Numbered from the stretch's first letter, positions 1 to 9,251 are shown. The stretch: 64,000 bases of DNA from Myxococcaceae bacterium (GCA_016000045.1 JAECQY010000002.1:1-64000), one strand, 5' to 3'. Notes: a model not told the origin generated them from the sequence alone. A program made the numbers and translations.

Positions 1-589
1 GCGTCTTGTTGTTGAAAACGCGTTCGCTAATTCCCCAAGGAATCCAGGAATCGGGTAAATCTTGACGCACGCCTGCCGGCAAAGGCTCCGGTTGAGGCGG
101 CGGGCCACCGGCGGGAACCAACCGTAGCCCCGGCACCGAATGCTTGGCTTTAGAGGCAGGCAAAGACAACTCACCCGGTGCTGCATCCCGAAGCTCCAGC
201 CCTATCTTCAAAGCTCCTGCCTTCGAACGCTTCTCAGGCAGAGACCCCAGCTCGATCAATCGCAAGAGCTCTTCTTCCGCGGCCGAAGCTTCCGAAGCTT
301 TGTCTATTTGACGCAGTCTGTGCATCTTTTGTCGAAGTTCTTTCATGCGCTTATCCCGCTGGATCATTTGCGAGATGTAGTCGTCACCGATACGCGTGAG
401 CGGCACCCAAGCTGAACCGAGTGAAAGGGGCTTCACTTCTCGAACGCTGTCTCGGATCTGCTGACCCATGCGAGCCACTTCCGAGTAAGCATCTTGCAAC
501 CAAGCAGGTCGATACCCCAGCAAATTCCAGGCGAACAGATTGGGAGATAAAGCAAAAACAAAGAAAATAGAAACGCAGATTTGATTCAT
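1..589 (-). CDS. Exported hypothetical protein, 3' end beyond the window
   Basis: I do not recognise the family. Reading the minus strand from an ATG at 587-589 gives an uninterrupted frame of 196 codons to the left edge, so the C-terminus is missing. The first 20 or so residues (MNQICVSIFFVFALS..) form a signal peptide, so the product is probably periplasmic or surface exposed. It continues with a charged, probably helical stretch rich in Arg, Glu and Lys (about residues 65-115) and a Pro/Gly-rich segment (about 155-180). A purine-rich GAGAGGGAG ribosome-binding site lies about 10 bases before the ATG. A decayed second copy of part of this gene lies at 10811-10928. Confidence 0.72.
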   Translation of the reverse strand, partial: MNQICVSIFFVFALSPNLFAWNLLGYRPAWLQDAYSEVARMGQQIRDSVREVKPLSLGSAWVPLTRIGDDYISQMIQRDKRMKELRQKMHRLRQIDKASEASAAEEELLRLIELGSLPEKRSKAGALKIGLELRDAAPGELSLPASKAKHSVPGLRLVPAGGPPPQPEPLPAGVRQDLPDSWIPWGISERVFNNKT

Positions 590-849
590 ACAAATAAACA
601 CTCCCTCTCATTGACGAGGCCATTCAACGACTTTCTCTGTTCCTAGACTTTCCACTGAAAATCGTCAATGCTTGAACCGATTGGATCAGCCATTCCCGCC
701 AACGTGGAAAAATGGCAAGGGATGCAAGAGCAGCCCCTTATTTTTGAGAAAAATAACTCATTTTGACTGATTCAAGCTACGAGAGAATAAACCACCCCTA
801 GATCCCCAAAAAAAAGAGATTAACAGTCAGAACAGATTGTGCCACACCC

Positions 850-1434
850 TCAGCTGCTGTTGTACCGATGCTCTGGTAGGATTTTCAAATACAAACCTTC
901 AAAGCTCTCCACCATAAAAAACTTCAAAACAGCCCGCAGCTCTTCCCATAAAACGCAATAGCTCTTCGCAGACGCTTTCGCTCGTTGAAAGCTTTGATCC
1001 GATAGCTCCGAAAGCGGATCAATCAGAAACGCCAGCAGCATCAACAAACCCAGATTGCTGCACAGGTTCTGATGAATTTCAAATCCAATTCTTCAAGCAA
1101 TTGCAGATGCTTGCCAGCCGCGTACAGACTGGTTCCAGAAGAGGCAAGATTCCAATATCTTGCCCCGCTGGGCAAAAGCGAAGAGGATTTTGAAGATGCC
1201 TCGCAGGCTTTTGGAAGAGAGCTCATCTAAACGTTCGCGTAGGGTGGTGTCACAAGGGAGGTTTTGGACTCGATACAAGGTCTTGAGGTTCGAGCCGGTG
1301 ATTTTTCGGCATTGCTGATCGTATTGGAGCAGAGAGGGAAACTTGAGGTGAAATACGGCCAAACCTGCCAGGATGAAGCTTATTTTGACGGGAATCGCTG
1401 GTGAAGTACAAGAGGCAACCGTCGCCCATAAAAT
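850..1434 (-). pseudogene. Decayed IS4-like transposase
   Basis: Two pieces of one transposase remain. At about 1434-1093 the minus strand encodes FHLKFPSLLQYD, NLKTLYRVQNLPCDTTLRERLDE and an LQRGK-like FAQRGKILES motif, the hallmark N-terminus of a common IS4-like DDE transposase. At about 1085-850 another frame encodes the family's C-terminal part (NLGLLMLLAFLIDPL, then WEELRAVLKFF). The catalytic DDE middle has been lost, the two pieces are in different frames, and the upstream end is cut at about 1383 by the IS5-like relic. Not functional. Confidence 0.7.
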
Positions 1435-1753
1435 CATCAGCCAGGCCTATGGAGCCGAGAACGTAATTGCTGATAAGGGCTATGATTCAGATGAAATTCG
1501 GCGACACATCCGAAATCGAAGTGCAATACCGATTATTCCGCGCCGTTCGAACAGTATGAGACCAAATTCAGAATTTGACTCCCATTTGTACAAGCACCGC
1601 CATCTTGTTGAAAATTTATTCGCGAGACTGAAGCATTTGAGAAGTATTGCGACTCGGTTTGAGAAATTAGCTCGAAACTACCGGGCAATTGTGTATTTGG
1701 CCTGTTCGATGATTGGGTTGAAGTTAGGAAAATGAAATGAGGACACACCCTAG
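1383..1753 (+). mobile_element. IS5-family element, truncated 3' half
   Basis: The plus-strand frame encodes the C-terminal half of an IS5-like DDE transposase: IADKGYDSDEIR carries the second catalytic Asp and HRHLVENLFARLKHLR the final Glu region. The N-terminal half, with the first Asp, is missing. The element ends in TGAGGACACACCCTAG, which the second copy (48110-48601) shares almost exactly, so this is the right IS end; CTAG may be the target site. From about 1403 to 1753 it aligns to the second copy without gaps and with roughly 95 percent identity by eye. The left junction lies inside the IS4-like relic. It cannot move by itself. Confidence 0.8.
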
Positions 1754-1821
1754 GACTTTTGATGGCAAAATTTCAAGCAAAGGCAAAAAATTTTAGTCAT
1801 GATATCAACAAGCAATAATCG

Positions 1822-2079
1822 TTAAACGATCGGACTCGAAAGAATAGACAAATCAATACCATTTTTAACATCCCTCACGGCATCATTTAGTCGTTGTGCG
1901 TTATTGGGAGTTCGAAGAAGATGCAAGGTTTCGGCTATTGCATTAAAATCTTCTAGAGAAAGCATCACGACTGGTGCCTCATTCTGGCGAGTAATCATGA
2001 GTGGAGCATGATCTGAACAGACACGTTTCATTGTTTTCGTAAAATTTCGGCGTGCTTGAGCATCACTAATCGCATCCAC
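1822..2079 (-). CDS. yefM: YefM/Phd-family antitoxin, orphan
   Basis: An 85-residue protein of the Phd/YefM antitoxin family, which in known systems binds both its own promoter and a RelE-fold toxin (YoeB). The family pattern is clear: start with ISDAQARRNF, then DHAPLMITRQNEAPVVMLSLEDFN and an ETLHLLRTPNNAQRL linker into the toxin-binding tail. The start is GTG (2077-2079); an in-frame stop lies just upstream. The toxin gene should follow immediately downstream (lower coordinates), but only 68 bases separate the stop from the IS5-like relic and no toxin is encoded there. Possibly the toxin was lost through IS activity, or the antitoxin acts alone as a repressor. Confidence 0.8.
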   Translation of the reverse strand: MDAISDAQARRNFTKTMKRVCSDHAPLMITRQNEAPVVMLSLEDFNAIAETLHLLRTPNNAQRLNDAVRDVKNGIDLSILSSPIV

Positions 2080-2116
2080 AGCTGCATGCTACCATATCTG
2101 TACTCATTCGATCAAT

Positions 2117-2743
2117 TTAAACCGTCAACCAGCTTAAATCCCCCGCGCCTTCTCGAATCACGATGGGATAAGGCCCGCTTAAATCCACCACAGAGGAATC
2201 GGATCCATCGAGAGTACCCGCGTCCAGAATGAGATCCAAATCGTGGCCGATGTGTTCAACAATTTCTTGAGGACCGTATAAAGTGCGATTGCCAAGCTTG
2301 GTGCTGGAAGAAACAATCGGGCGCTTATAAGTACGAGCTAAAGCGAGGGTAACAGGGTGATTCGGCACACGAATCCCCACGGTTTTACGCTTGCTTTGGA
2401 AAATTTTAGGCACTTCTGGGGCGGCTCGCAGAATAAACGTGTATGGCCCTGGCAAGTAGCGCTTCATCATCCGATAGGCATCGCTTTCAATTAAAGCGTA
2501 ACGAGCAATATCCGATAAATCCGGAACCACAAACGATAAAAGATGCTCCGGATCTAAGTTTCGAATTCGATAAATTCGGTCAATCGCTTGTTTGTCAAAA
2601 ATCCCACAGCCGATTCCATAGCGGGTGTCGGTAGGATACGCGATCACCCCACCTCGTTCCAAAATCGTCACCGCATGAGCAATCATACGAGGCTCCGGAA
2701 ACTCTGAATCGATTTTGAGTCTCAAGGACGAACTGTGGGCCAT
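2117..2743 (-). CDS. yciO: Sua5/YciO/YrdC-family protein, YciO type
   Basis: A 208-residue member of the Sua5/YciO/YrdC fold, whose better-known members (TsaC/Sua5) make threonylcarbamoyl-AMP for t6A37 in ANN-reading tRNAs. Motifs include GGVIAYPTDTRYGIGC, PGPYTFIL, KTVGIRVPNHP and the terminal VIREGAGD. These match the YciO branch better than TsaC, so activity in t6A synthesis is likely but less certain than for TsaC. I chose the ATG at 2741-2743: it has an AAGG nine bases upstream and avoids overlap with mnmE, which ends 14 bases earlier. A 10-codon longer form is possible. Third gene of the mnmG-mnmE-yciO operon, all tRNA-modification related. Confidence 0.88.
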   Translation of the reverse strand: MAHSSSLRLKIDSEFPEPRMIAHAVTILERGGVIAYPTDTRYGIGCGIFDKQAIDRIYRIRNLDPEHLLSFVVPDLSDIARYALIESDAYRMMKRYLPGPYTFILRAAPEVPKIFQSKRKTVGIRVPNHPVTLALARTYKRPIVSSSTKLGNRTLYGPQEIVEHIGHDLDLILDAGTLDGSDSSVVDLSGPYPIVIREGAGDLSWLTV

Positions 2744-2757
2744 GGTTTTGTACCTTA

Positions 2758-4062
2758 CTACTTCCCAATGCAAAAGCGACTAAAAATTAAGTCTAAGACC
2801 TCTTCATTCAGCGATTTACCCAGCAAACGATCCAAAGCGTGACCCGCGCTGCGCAATTCAAACGCAACAACTTCATCAGGCTCTCTATTTTTTAAAGCCC
2901 AAAGAGCTTCTTCCAGCGCCTCCTTGGCCGTCTGAACCTCTTCTACTTGCCGCGCGCGAGTCAGAATCGTGTTTTCTGGATCGCGAGAAGGCCCAGCCAA
3001 AAAGTCAAAAAGCTTTTCTTTTAAAGATTCGATCCCCCAGCCTGTCTTAGCAGACAGAGCCTGTTCACAGTTTTCACACCTGAGACCCAAGTCGGATTTA
3101 CTCGCTATAGTCAGCAAGGGTACGTTCATCTCGGGTTCTTCTAAAGAGCAATCTCCCTGCGGCTTCAACCAAAGCACGAGATCGGCACTCTGCAGCTCTT
3201 TTCGCGCTCGCTCAATGCCAAGCTGTTCAACCGGGTCCAAGCCTTGATCTACTCGAATGCCAGCAACGTCAATCATACGCACCGGTATTCCATTCAGCAC
3301 CCACTCGGCTTCGATCACATCACGCGTTGTGCCTGGTTTTTCATGAACCAGCGCTTTCTCCTCCCCTAAAAGCGTATTCAGCAAAGTCGACTTACCGGCA
3401 TTGGGTGCACCGTACAAGACAACACGGGCTCCTTGCATCAAGCGTTTGCCCAATTGGGCGTTGGCAATCAAGCTGCTGAGATCGGTAACCACTTGTTCTA
3501 AAGCCAATTGGAGGCTTTGTCGAACGGCGGAACCGATATCTTCATCCGGAAAATCCAAACGAGCCTCAATTTCACACAAAGCATCAATAATTTGGATCCG
3601 AGCCGGTTCAAGAACTTGGGCAAGTCCTCCTTTGAGGTTTCGAAGAGCCACTCGAGCAGCTTCTTCTGAACGAGCCGAAATCAGATCACAGACAGCCTCT
3701 GCTTGAGTTAAGTCAAGTTTACCAGAGAGAAAGGCTCGCATGGAAAATTCACCCGGCCGAGCCAATCGAGCCCCTGCTTTTTGGAGAGCATGAAGCGTTT
3801 GCTGAATAATGAGGGAACTTCCATGCAACGAAAGTTCAAAACTCGCTTCTCCAGTAAAGCTCTTTCCTTCTGGGAAAGAGATGCAAACTGCGTCATCAAA
3901 GTCGAGCACATCGCCACGAATCGCTTTGAAGTCCGCTTGCTTGCCATACTTTGGAGTGAAGACGGCTTCACGAATTCGAACAGAATCCGGCCCGCTGACT
4001 CGGACAATGGCTAAAGCGCTTTGACCAGGAGATGTTGCCAGTGCACAGATCGTGTCACGCAT
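2758..4062 (-). CDS. mnmE: tRNA uridine-5-carboxymethylaminomethyl GTPase MnmE
   Basis: MnmE (TrmE) partners MnmG to install the cmnm5 group on wobble U34 of tRNAs. The 434-residue product has the N-terminal tetrahydrofolate-binding domain (RDTICALATSPG.., GEFSMRAFLSGKLDLTQAEA), the G domain with GAPNAGKST at about 218-226 and GTTRDV, and ends in FCIGK, the conserved C-terminal Cys motif. The ATG at 4060-4062 has GGAG 11 bases upstream; an ATG seven codons earlier lacks a ribosome-binding site. It overlaps the mnmG stop by 8 bases, implying translational coupling. Length is slightly below the usual 450-460. Confidence 0.95.
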   Translation of the reverse strand: MRDTICALATSPGQSALAIVRVSGPDSVRIREAVFTPKYGKQADFKAIRGDVLDFDDAVCISFPEGKSFTGEASFELSLHGSSLIIQQTLHALQKAGARLARPGEFSMRAFLSGKLDLTQAEAVCDLISARSEEAARVALRNLKGGLAQVLEPARIQIIDALCEIEARLDFPDEDIGSAVRQSLQLALEQVVTDLSSLIANAQLGKRLMQGARVVLYGAPNAGKSTLLNTLLGEEKALVHEKPGTTRDVIEAEWVLNGIPVRMIDVAGIRVDQGLDPVEQLGIERARKELQSADLVLWLKPQGDCSLEEPEMNVPLLTIASKSDLGLRCENCEQALSAKTGWGIESLKEKLFDFLAGPSRDPENTILTRARQVEEVQTAKEALEEALWALKNREPDEVVAFELRSAGHALDRLLGKSLNEEVLDLIFSRFCIGK

Positions 4063-5788
4063 AAGATTCTTGGCTCCGAGCATGGCGTTTAATGGCTACT
4101 CGAATCAGCGTTTGAGCGGCGGGGGTAATGCCGCTCAGCCGAGCCGCTTGCCCCAAAGTTTGAGGTCGGTGTTTTTTGAGCTTTTCAAAAACTTCGTTGC
4201 TCATGCCTGGAATTTGCGAATCGAATACCGACTCCGGAATCAAACAAGCATCCAAGTCCATCTGCTCGCGGAGTTCCTTCTGAACGCGTCCGATGTAACC
4301 TGCGTACTTTTGCTCCACTCGTGCCCGATGGCGAACGCGGGGATCCTCATGCTCTAAAGCTAAACTACTGCGAGCCATGTCTTCAAATGCCTGTATGCTT
4401 TCAAACCTTTCCGAACTGAGTAAGCCCGCTTGATGCCCCAGCAGCGCCAAACGCTCGTAAACGTTATCCTCTCTCAAAACTAAGCGATGCTCGGCTCTGG
4501 AAGTAAACATACGATAAGGCTCGTCTGTCCCCAGCGTGACCAAATCATCGATCAAAACGCCTGCGTACGCTTGATGTCTTCCAAGAACGATAGGCTCTTT
4601 GCCCAAAAGTTTCAAAGAAGCATTGAGGCCCGCTAGAAGTCCCTGAGCAGCGGCTTCTTCGTAACCGGTTGTTCCATTGATCTGCCCCGCGCAATAGAGC
4701 CCTGAAATGCACTTGGTTTCCAAGGTTGAAAAGAGTTGGGTTGGTTTGACAAAATCATATTCGACGGCATAACCCCAACGAGTCACTTCGACGCGTTCCA
4801 AACCTTGCACGGTTCTTAAGAATTCAATCTGGACATCGGGAGGCAAGGAAGTGGAAAGGCCATTGGGATACACTTCGTAAGTATCAAGCCCTTGCGGCTC
4901 TAAAAAAATCAAATGAGATTCTTTTTCAGCAAATCGAACAACTTTATCCTCGATGCTTGGACAATAGCGAGGGCCTGTTCCTGCAATTTGGCCGTTATAC
5001 AACGGAGCTCGATTGGAACGAATGCTCTCTCCGATCACTTCATGCGTTTTAGGGTTGGTGTAGGTCAGATGACAAGAGATTTGGCGCAACACCGGTTCAC
5101 GGCTCTCAAATGAGAACAAAGGCGCTGGATGATCCGGTTTTTGCTCTTCTAAAGCGGCGTAATCGATGGTTCGAGCATCCAATCGTGGACAGGTTCCTGT
5201 TTTGAGGCGACCCAGTTCAAAGCCCAGATCCGCCAAAGAAGCAGAGAGCCCTGAAGTGGGAGCCTCTCCAGCTCGTCCACCCGGCATTCTTTGAAAGCCC
5301 AAGTGAAGTTGAGCGCCCATAAAAGTACCGGTGGTGATAACAACTGCAGAAGCCAAGAGAGAACCGCTGTTTTTCGTTGAGACACCCTGTACACGACCTT
5401 TTTCAGTCAAAATACCCAACACGTCGTCTTGTTTTAAATGCAGATTGGGAGTCGCGAAAAGCACTTCCGTCATTCTTCTGCGATAACGTTCCATGTCGCT
5501 TTGACAGCGCGTCGCCTGTACAGCGGGCCCCCGTGAAGCGTTTAAGGTTCTAAAATGGATTCCTGTTCGATCAGCGATGCGAGCCATTTCGCCACCCAGC
5601 GCATCGATCTCTTTTACCAAATGACCCTTGCCCACGCCTCCAATCGCCGGATTACAGCTCAAAGCAGCCATTCGATCCAAAGATCCTGTGATCAAAAGAG
5701 TCTTAAGACCTAAACGCGCCGCAGACAAAGCCGCTTCGCACCCCGCATGGCCTGCTCCTACTACGATGACATCCAATTTCATCGCCAT
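4055..5788 (-). CDS. mnmG: tRNA uridine-5-carboxymethylaminomethyl FAD enzyme MnmG
   Basis: MnmG (GidA) is the FAD/NADH-dependent partner of MnmE. Visible are the dinucleotide-binding VVGAGHAGCEAA, the signature CNPAIGGVGKGHLVKE, LNASRGPAVQATRCQ, the QINGTTGYEEAAAQG motif and the C-terminal LGQAARLSGITPAA. At 577 residues it is about 45-50 shorter than the usual 620-630; the part between the RLALLGHQAGLLS region and the QKYAGYI motif is compact, so the shortfall seems to be in the C-terminal helical domain. First gene of the three-gene operon. No clear ribosome-binding site; MKLDV two codons later is an alternative start. Confidence 0.95.
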   Translation of the reverse strand: MAMKLDVIVVGAGHAGCEAALSAARLGLKTLLITGSLDRMAALSCNPAIGGVGKGHLVKEIDALGGEMARIADRTGIHFRTLNASRGPAVQATRCQSDMERYRRRMTEVLFATPNLHLKQDDVLGILTEKGRVQGVSTKNSGSLLASAVVITTGTFMGAQLHLGFQRMPGGRAGEAPTSGLSASLADLGFELGRLKTGTCPRLDARTIDYAALEEQKPDHPAPLFSFESREPVLRQISCHLTYTNPKTHEVIGESIRSNRAPLYNGQIAGTGPRYCPSIEDKVVRFAEKESHLIFLEPQGLDTYEVYPNGLSTSLPPDVQIEFLRTVQGLERVEVTRWGYAVEYDFVKPTQLFSTLETKCISGLYCAGQINGTTGYEEAAAQGLLAGLNASLKLLGKEPIVLGRHQAYAGVLIDDLVTLGTDEPYRMFTSRAEHRLVLREDNVYERLALLGHQAGLLSSERFESIQAFEDMARSSLALEHEDPRVRHRARVEQKYAGYIGRVQKELREQMDLDACLIPESVFDSQIPGMSNEVFEKLKKHRPQTLGQAARLSGITPAAQTLIRVAIKRHARSQESYA

Positions 5789-5839
5789 TTTTTATCAAAT
5801 AGCTTGATTTCAGCAAGAGGGCAGGAGTACTTACAACAA

Positions 5840-6421
5840 ATGAGAAAGTTTCGCTGGATGGTTTGCTTCATTTCCTTAGCCACTCAGGCTCAGTACTTTA
5901 ACAGCAGTGCCTTCCAACTCTATCTCGGATGGGCGGGTTATGACACCTCTGCTTCTTTTTTAAGACCCCAGCCAGATCCCAACGAGTGGCCGATGACCGA
6001 CCAGCTTCAATTGGGCCTCGGTTATCAATACGCCCTGTACCAATACAGTCTTTGGTGGTTCACCCAAAGTGCGGTTTCGTTTGGCTACGCCCGGAATTAC
6101 GGTTTATCGCAAACTCAAATCTTGCCCGCTGTGAACGCTTTAACGGGTTTGCGTTGGAATTTTGCATCGCAAAACTGGCGACCCTTTGTTCAAACCGGCA
6201 TAGGTCTTGTGGCTTTGTTTAACAACCCTAATTCGAGCTCCGACAGCAGCAGCCCAAGCAAACAAGCCTGGATGATTCTAGAGCTTGGACCTGGTCTTGA
6301 ATGGGTGTTCATGAACGAAATGAGTTTTCAAATCGATCTAGGAGCCCAAGCCTTTTTTGATTTTCATCATGCAACGCGTTTCTCATACGCGGGCCGCTTT
6401 TCTTACCTTTTTTATTTCTAA
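5840..6421 (+). CDS. Small outer-membrane beta-barrel protein
   Basis: A 193-residue protein of unknown role. A short signal peptide (MRKFRWMVCFISLATQA) is followed by alternating amphipathic segments rich in Tyr, Trp, Phe and Gly, and the chain ends in an aromatic residue (..SYLFYF), the usual C-terminal signal of outer-membrane barrels. I chose the ATG at 5840, with GGAG 12 bases before it; a longer reading frame overlaps mnmG antisense and would bury the signal peptide. It is divergent from mnmG. No named family recognised. Confidence 0.7.
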   Translation: MRKFRWMVCFISLATQAQYFNSSAFQLYLGWAGYDTSASFLRPQPDPNEWPMTDQLQLGLGYQYALYQYSLWWFTQSAVSFGYARNYGLSQTQILPAVNALTGLRWNFASQNWRPFVQTGIGLVALFNNPNSSSDSSSPSKQAWMILELGPGLEWVFMNEMSFQIDLGAQAFFDFHHATRFSYAGRFSYLFYF

Positions 6422-6431
6422 GCGATCTACT

Positions 6432-9179
6432 TTAGACATCGGATCCCGTTTGTATGATCGCCAAATTTTGCATGAGAGGCGAATCTTCTGGATAATGCCG
6501 ACCTTCCGACGTAGCAAAGGCCTGCAATAAAGCAGCCTGGTTCTGGGATAAATGATAGCCAATTTCCAGAAAACTCATGGGATCCTGCCCAATAAGCTTC
6601 GTTAGGCTGAAATTGGCTTGCGTGCTGGTCTCTTTAAATCCGAGCTTTTGAAGCAGTATTTCTGGCGTGACTTCCATTCGAACGCCCAGCATTCTACCCA
6701 TCGTCTTTACTTGTTCCAGACTCGCTTCTTCAATTTCTTCGAGGATGGAACTTAGGCTTTCACTCGACCCATCTGAGCGAAGAATGTGATCCACAAATTT
6801 CTGAATCAGATCCTCTTGCCGCTCAGTTCTTGGGAGAAGATCCGATTCTTGCTCTAGAATTTTGCTGGCTCCCTCTTGGTCCGCATTAACTTCTTCTCTG
6901 AGACGATGTTGGGGGGAAGATTGGCGCATGAGAGCCAGTCTTTGTTCAGAATACGCTAACAAGATTTTGGCTTGGTATTTCTGCAAACCATAGCTGCCCT
7001 CGCCTATCGATTCGAGCATGGTATACTCGCCGCCAGGACTCATGTTGGCGCGGCTGGTCGCTTGCCAATTTCCAAAAATTTCTCTTTTTAAACCCATACG
7101 CTCTAAGAGCTTTTCCGCGCTCGAATGAACGCCGTACTGAGTCGCTAAGAGTTGCCCCAGTAATTTTAAGTGTTCATCCGATGCTCCAGAGAGCCTCGCT
7201 GGAACATCGCCCTGAGCGATGGAGTTGAGATCTTTTCGAACCGCTAGATTCAGACTTATCTTTGCTTTGATTGCCAACAGCCGCGCTGCATCGCTATCCG
7301 GTCTGGGTTTTATACCCGTTGGAGGCAACCAAATTCGATGGGCCGCTGAACGCTCAATCTGCTCAAAAAGCCGCTGATAGCCGATGGAATCCGGATTGCG
7401 CTCTTTTTCAAGAGTTTCAAGCTGCTGCTGAAACGAATTGAGCTGGGTTCGCAACAAAGTTTCTGTCTGATTGCGTGCCATCGCACGAAAGTCAGAGTCC
7501 TTTTGCTTGACAACGATGGCAGCTTCCTCAGAAGTTTTTACAGATCTGAGCCAAGAATCCACCGCGTTGTTCATCTCCTCAGACCAATCTCCCACTTTTT
7601 TGGCTTTAAATGCCTCTTTTGCTTTCGCTCTCACGCCTAGAATGCGCTCGTGTTCGGATTGCAGGTTTTTCAGCTTTCTGAGAAGATTCGCTTTTTGCGA
7701 TCTAAATTGCTCTCCCTCAGTGACTTTCGATCCATCCTGCAATTCAAGCACAGGGACAAAACGGATGTATTCATAGAGATGTCTTTCATGCCCACAGGGG
7801 TAACCCGGAAATCTCTGTTCCCAACGTTCTTTCGCCAAATGATGAAGCGTGAATTCCTCAACTTGAGGGACAAGAGCGTGTACTTGCACTTCAAATTCAG
7901 ACGAACCCGGCTTGAGATCACGGAGCCGTTCATCAAACCGCTTTGACAGCTGATTCGACAACAATCGATCAGCATCCTCAAGCTCAAGCTGGTCAATCGC
8001 CTTGGAAATTTGATCAGGCAACGTCGTTTGATAGCGCCGAACGCTCTCAAATCGTTCGGTTTGTTGGATCCTTTCTAGCAACTGAGTATATTCTGCTGAC
8101 TTGCCCCATTGAATTCGAACAGCTCCTATTTTTTCGACAGGTTCGAATTGCTTATCTACTTCGTCCAATTCCGTTTGAAGCGCTTGCATACTTCGATCGA
8201 ATGTCTTTTCTATGCGAGCGGCCTCTATTCTCTCGCTTAATTGACTTCGATAACCTCCCCACTCGAGTTGAAATCGACGTTGTTCAAGCCTCCAACGCTC
8301 GCAGGAAATTCCTTTTTCTCGAATTTCCCGAAGCTGAGCTAAGCGCTGCTGGATCAAACGAGATCGCTCTCCAAGATCGCTGGGCAAGGTCGTCAAGTCG
8401 GAAGCGGATGCCATTGCATTTTCATCGCTAGCGATTGATTCCAGAGCCTGTTTCTCTAAATTCAAGTTTAATAACACCGCTTTTTGTTCCGATTCGGATG
8501 GCCTTAAGGACTTCAATTTTTCTGCAAACCACTCACGATGAGATCGATCGTGGTTGCTTGGACTCGCTTTCCACTGTTTCCAATCTTTTAATTCCTGTTC
8601 CGTCAGGCCACTCTCCAGGGTATTTCGAAGTTTTTGTCGCGTAAAAAAACCGCTGTTAACATAGCGATTCTCGCAATCTAGAATGTGTTTAATCGGCTCG
8701 CTGCTATTCACAGCTTTCTGAAGCTCTGAAACCTTTTCAGAAAACCAGACTCGATGATCTTTTGAACTATTTCGCGGTGTATCTTTCCATGCTTTCCATT
8801 CTCTAGTTTGTTCTTCACTTAATCCAAGCTTCGTGCCAGAACGTCTCAAGCTCCTTCTTTCAAAAAGTCCAGCCCGTGTGTAAAACGTTTGAGCCATGCG
8901 AAACGCATCGATTTGAGCCAAGCTATCTTTTTGCTTTTGAAGGGTCTCAATCTGAGTGCTCAACTTCTGCAACTCAAGTTTGATCGTATCACCCGCTTTA
9001 GGCTGAATCGCTGTCAGTAAACTTCCTGGCATTGTCCTGGTTGAGACAAACAGATCCGCCGACGAATCTGCTAAAGCAGGGCTTGTTCCAGAACGATACA
9101 GGCTCTCTGTTGAGCCTTCCACTGCCTCTGGATCTCGGGCACCAGGCAAAGTTCCAATTCCAAATTGATCAACTGCCAT
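6432..9179 (-). CDS. Large coiled-coil protein with internal duplications
   Basis: I do not recognise this 915-residue protein. It is highly charged and mostly helical, with long stretches that read as coiled coil (about residues 65-100, 225-420, 490-600). Two copies of a WK-rich motif lie at about 99-156 (GLSEEQTREWKAWK .. HRVWFSEK) and 173-226 (GLTEQELKDWKQWK .. HREWFAEK). Near the C-terminus two further similar segments occur (YGVHSSAEKLLERMGLK and VRMEVTPEILLQKLGFK). There is no signal peptide or membrane segment. The ATG at 9177-9179 directly follows a strong AGGGGAGAG ribosome-binding site. Possible roles are a structural/cytoskeletal protein or a secreted effector; neither is shown. 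Confidence 0.75.
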   Translation of the reverse strand: MAVDQFGIGTLPGARDPEAVEGSTESLYRSGTSPALADSSADLFVSTRTMPGSLLTAIQPKAGDTIKLELQKLSTQIETLQKQKDSLAQIDAFRMAQTFYTRAGLFERRSLRRSGTKLGLSEEQTREWKAWKDTPRNSSKDHRVWFSEKVSELQKAVNSSEPIKHILDCENRYVNSGFFTRQKLRNTLESGLTEQELKDWKQWKASPSNHDRSHREWFAEKLKSLRPSESEQKAVLLNLNLEKQALESIASDENAMASASDLTTLPSDLGERSRLIQQRLAQLREIREKGISCERWRLEQRRFQLEWGGYRSQLSERIEAARIEKTFDRSMQALQTELDEVDKQFEPVEKIGAVRIQWGKSAEYTQLLERIQQTERFESVRRYQTTLPDQISKAIDQLELEDADRLLSNQLSKRFDERLRDLKPGSSEFEVQVHALVPQVEEFTLHHLAKERWEQRFPGYPCGHERHLYEYIRFVPVLELQDGSKVTEGEQFRSQKANLLRKLKNLQSEHERILGVRAKAKEAFKAKKVGDWSEEMNNAVDSWLRSVKTSEEAAIVVKQKDSDFRAMARNQTETLLRTQLNSFQQQLETLEKERNPDSIGYQRLFEQIERSAAHRIWLPPTGIKPRPDSDAARLLAIKAKISLNLAVRKDLNSIAQGDVPARLSGASDEHLKLLGQLLATQYGVHSSAEKLLERMGLKREIFGNWQATSRANMSPGGEYTMLESIGEGSYGLQKYQAKILLAYSEQRLALMRQSSPQHRLREEVNADQEGASKILEQESDLLPRTERQEDLIQKFVDHILRSDGSSESLSSILEEIEEASLEQVKTMGRMLGVRMEVTPEILLQKLGFKETSTQANFSLTKLIGQDPMSFLEIGYHLSQNQAALLQAFATSEGRHYPEDSPLMQNLAIIQTGSDV

Positions 9180-9251
9180 CTCTCCCCTCAAGAATCAGCG
9201 TGACTTATCTGCAATGATTCATCTTGCAGCCAAACAAATCTTAATACGCTT

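Noticed and set aside
140-415. Plus-strand frames of 73-91 codons near the left edge
   Set aside because: They are antisense to a longer minus-strand frame with a signal peptide and ribosome-binding site, and their content is not protein-like.
1237-1252. GTAGGGTGGTGTCAC as a left end of the IS5 relic
   Set aside because: It lies within the coding part of the IS4-like relic (the PCDTT motif), so the resemblance is chance.
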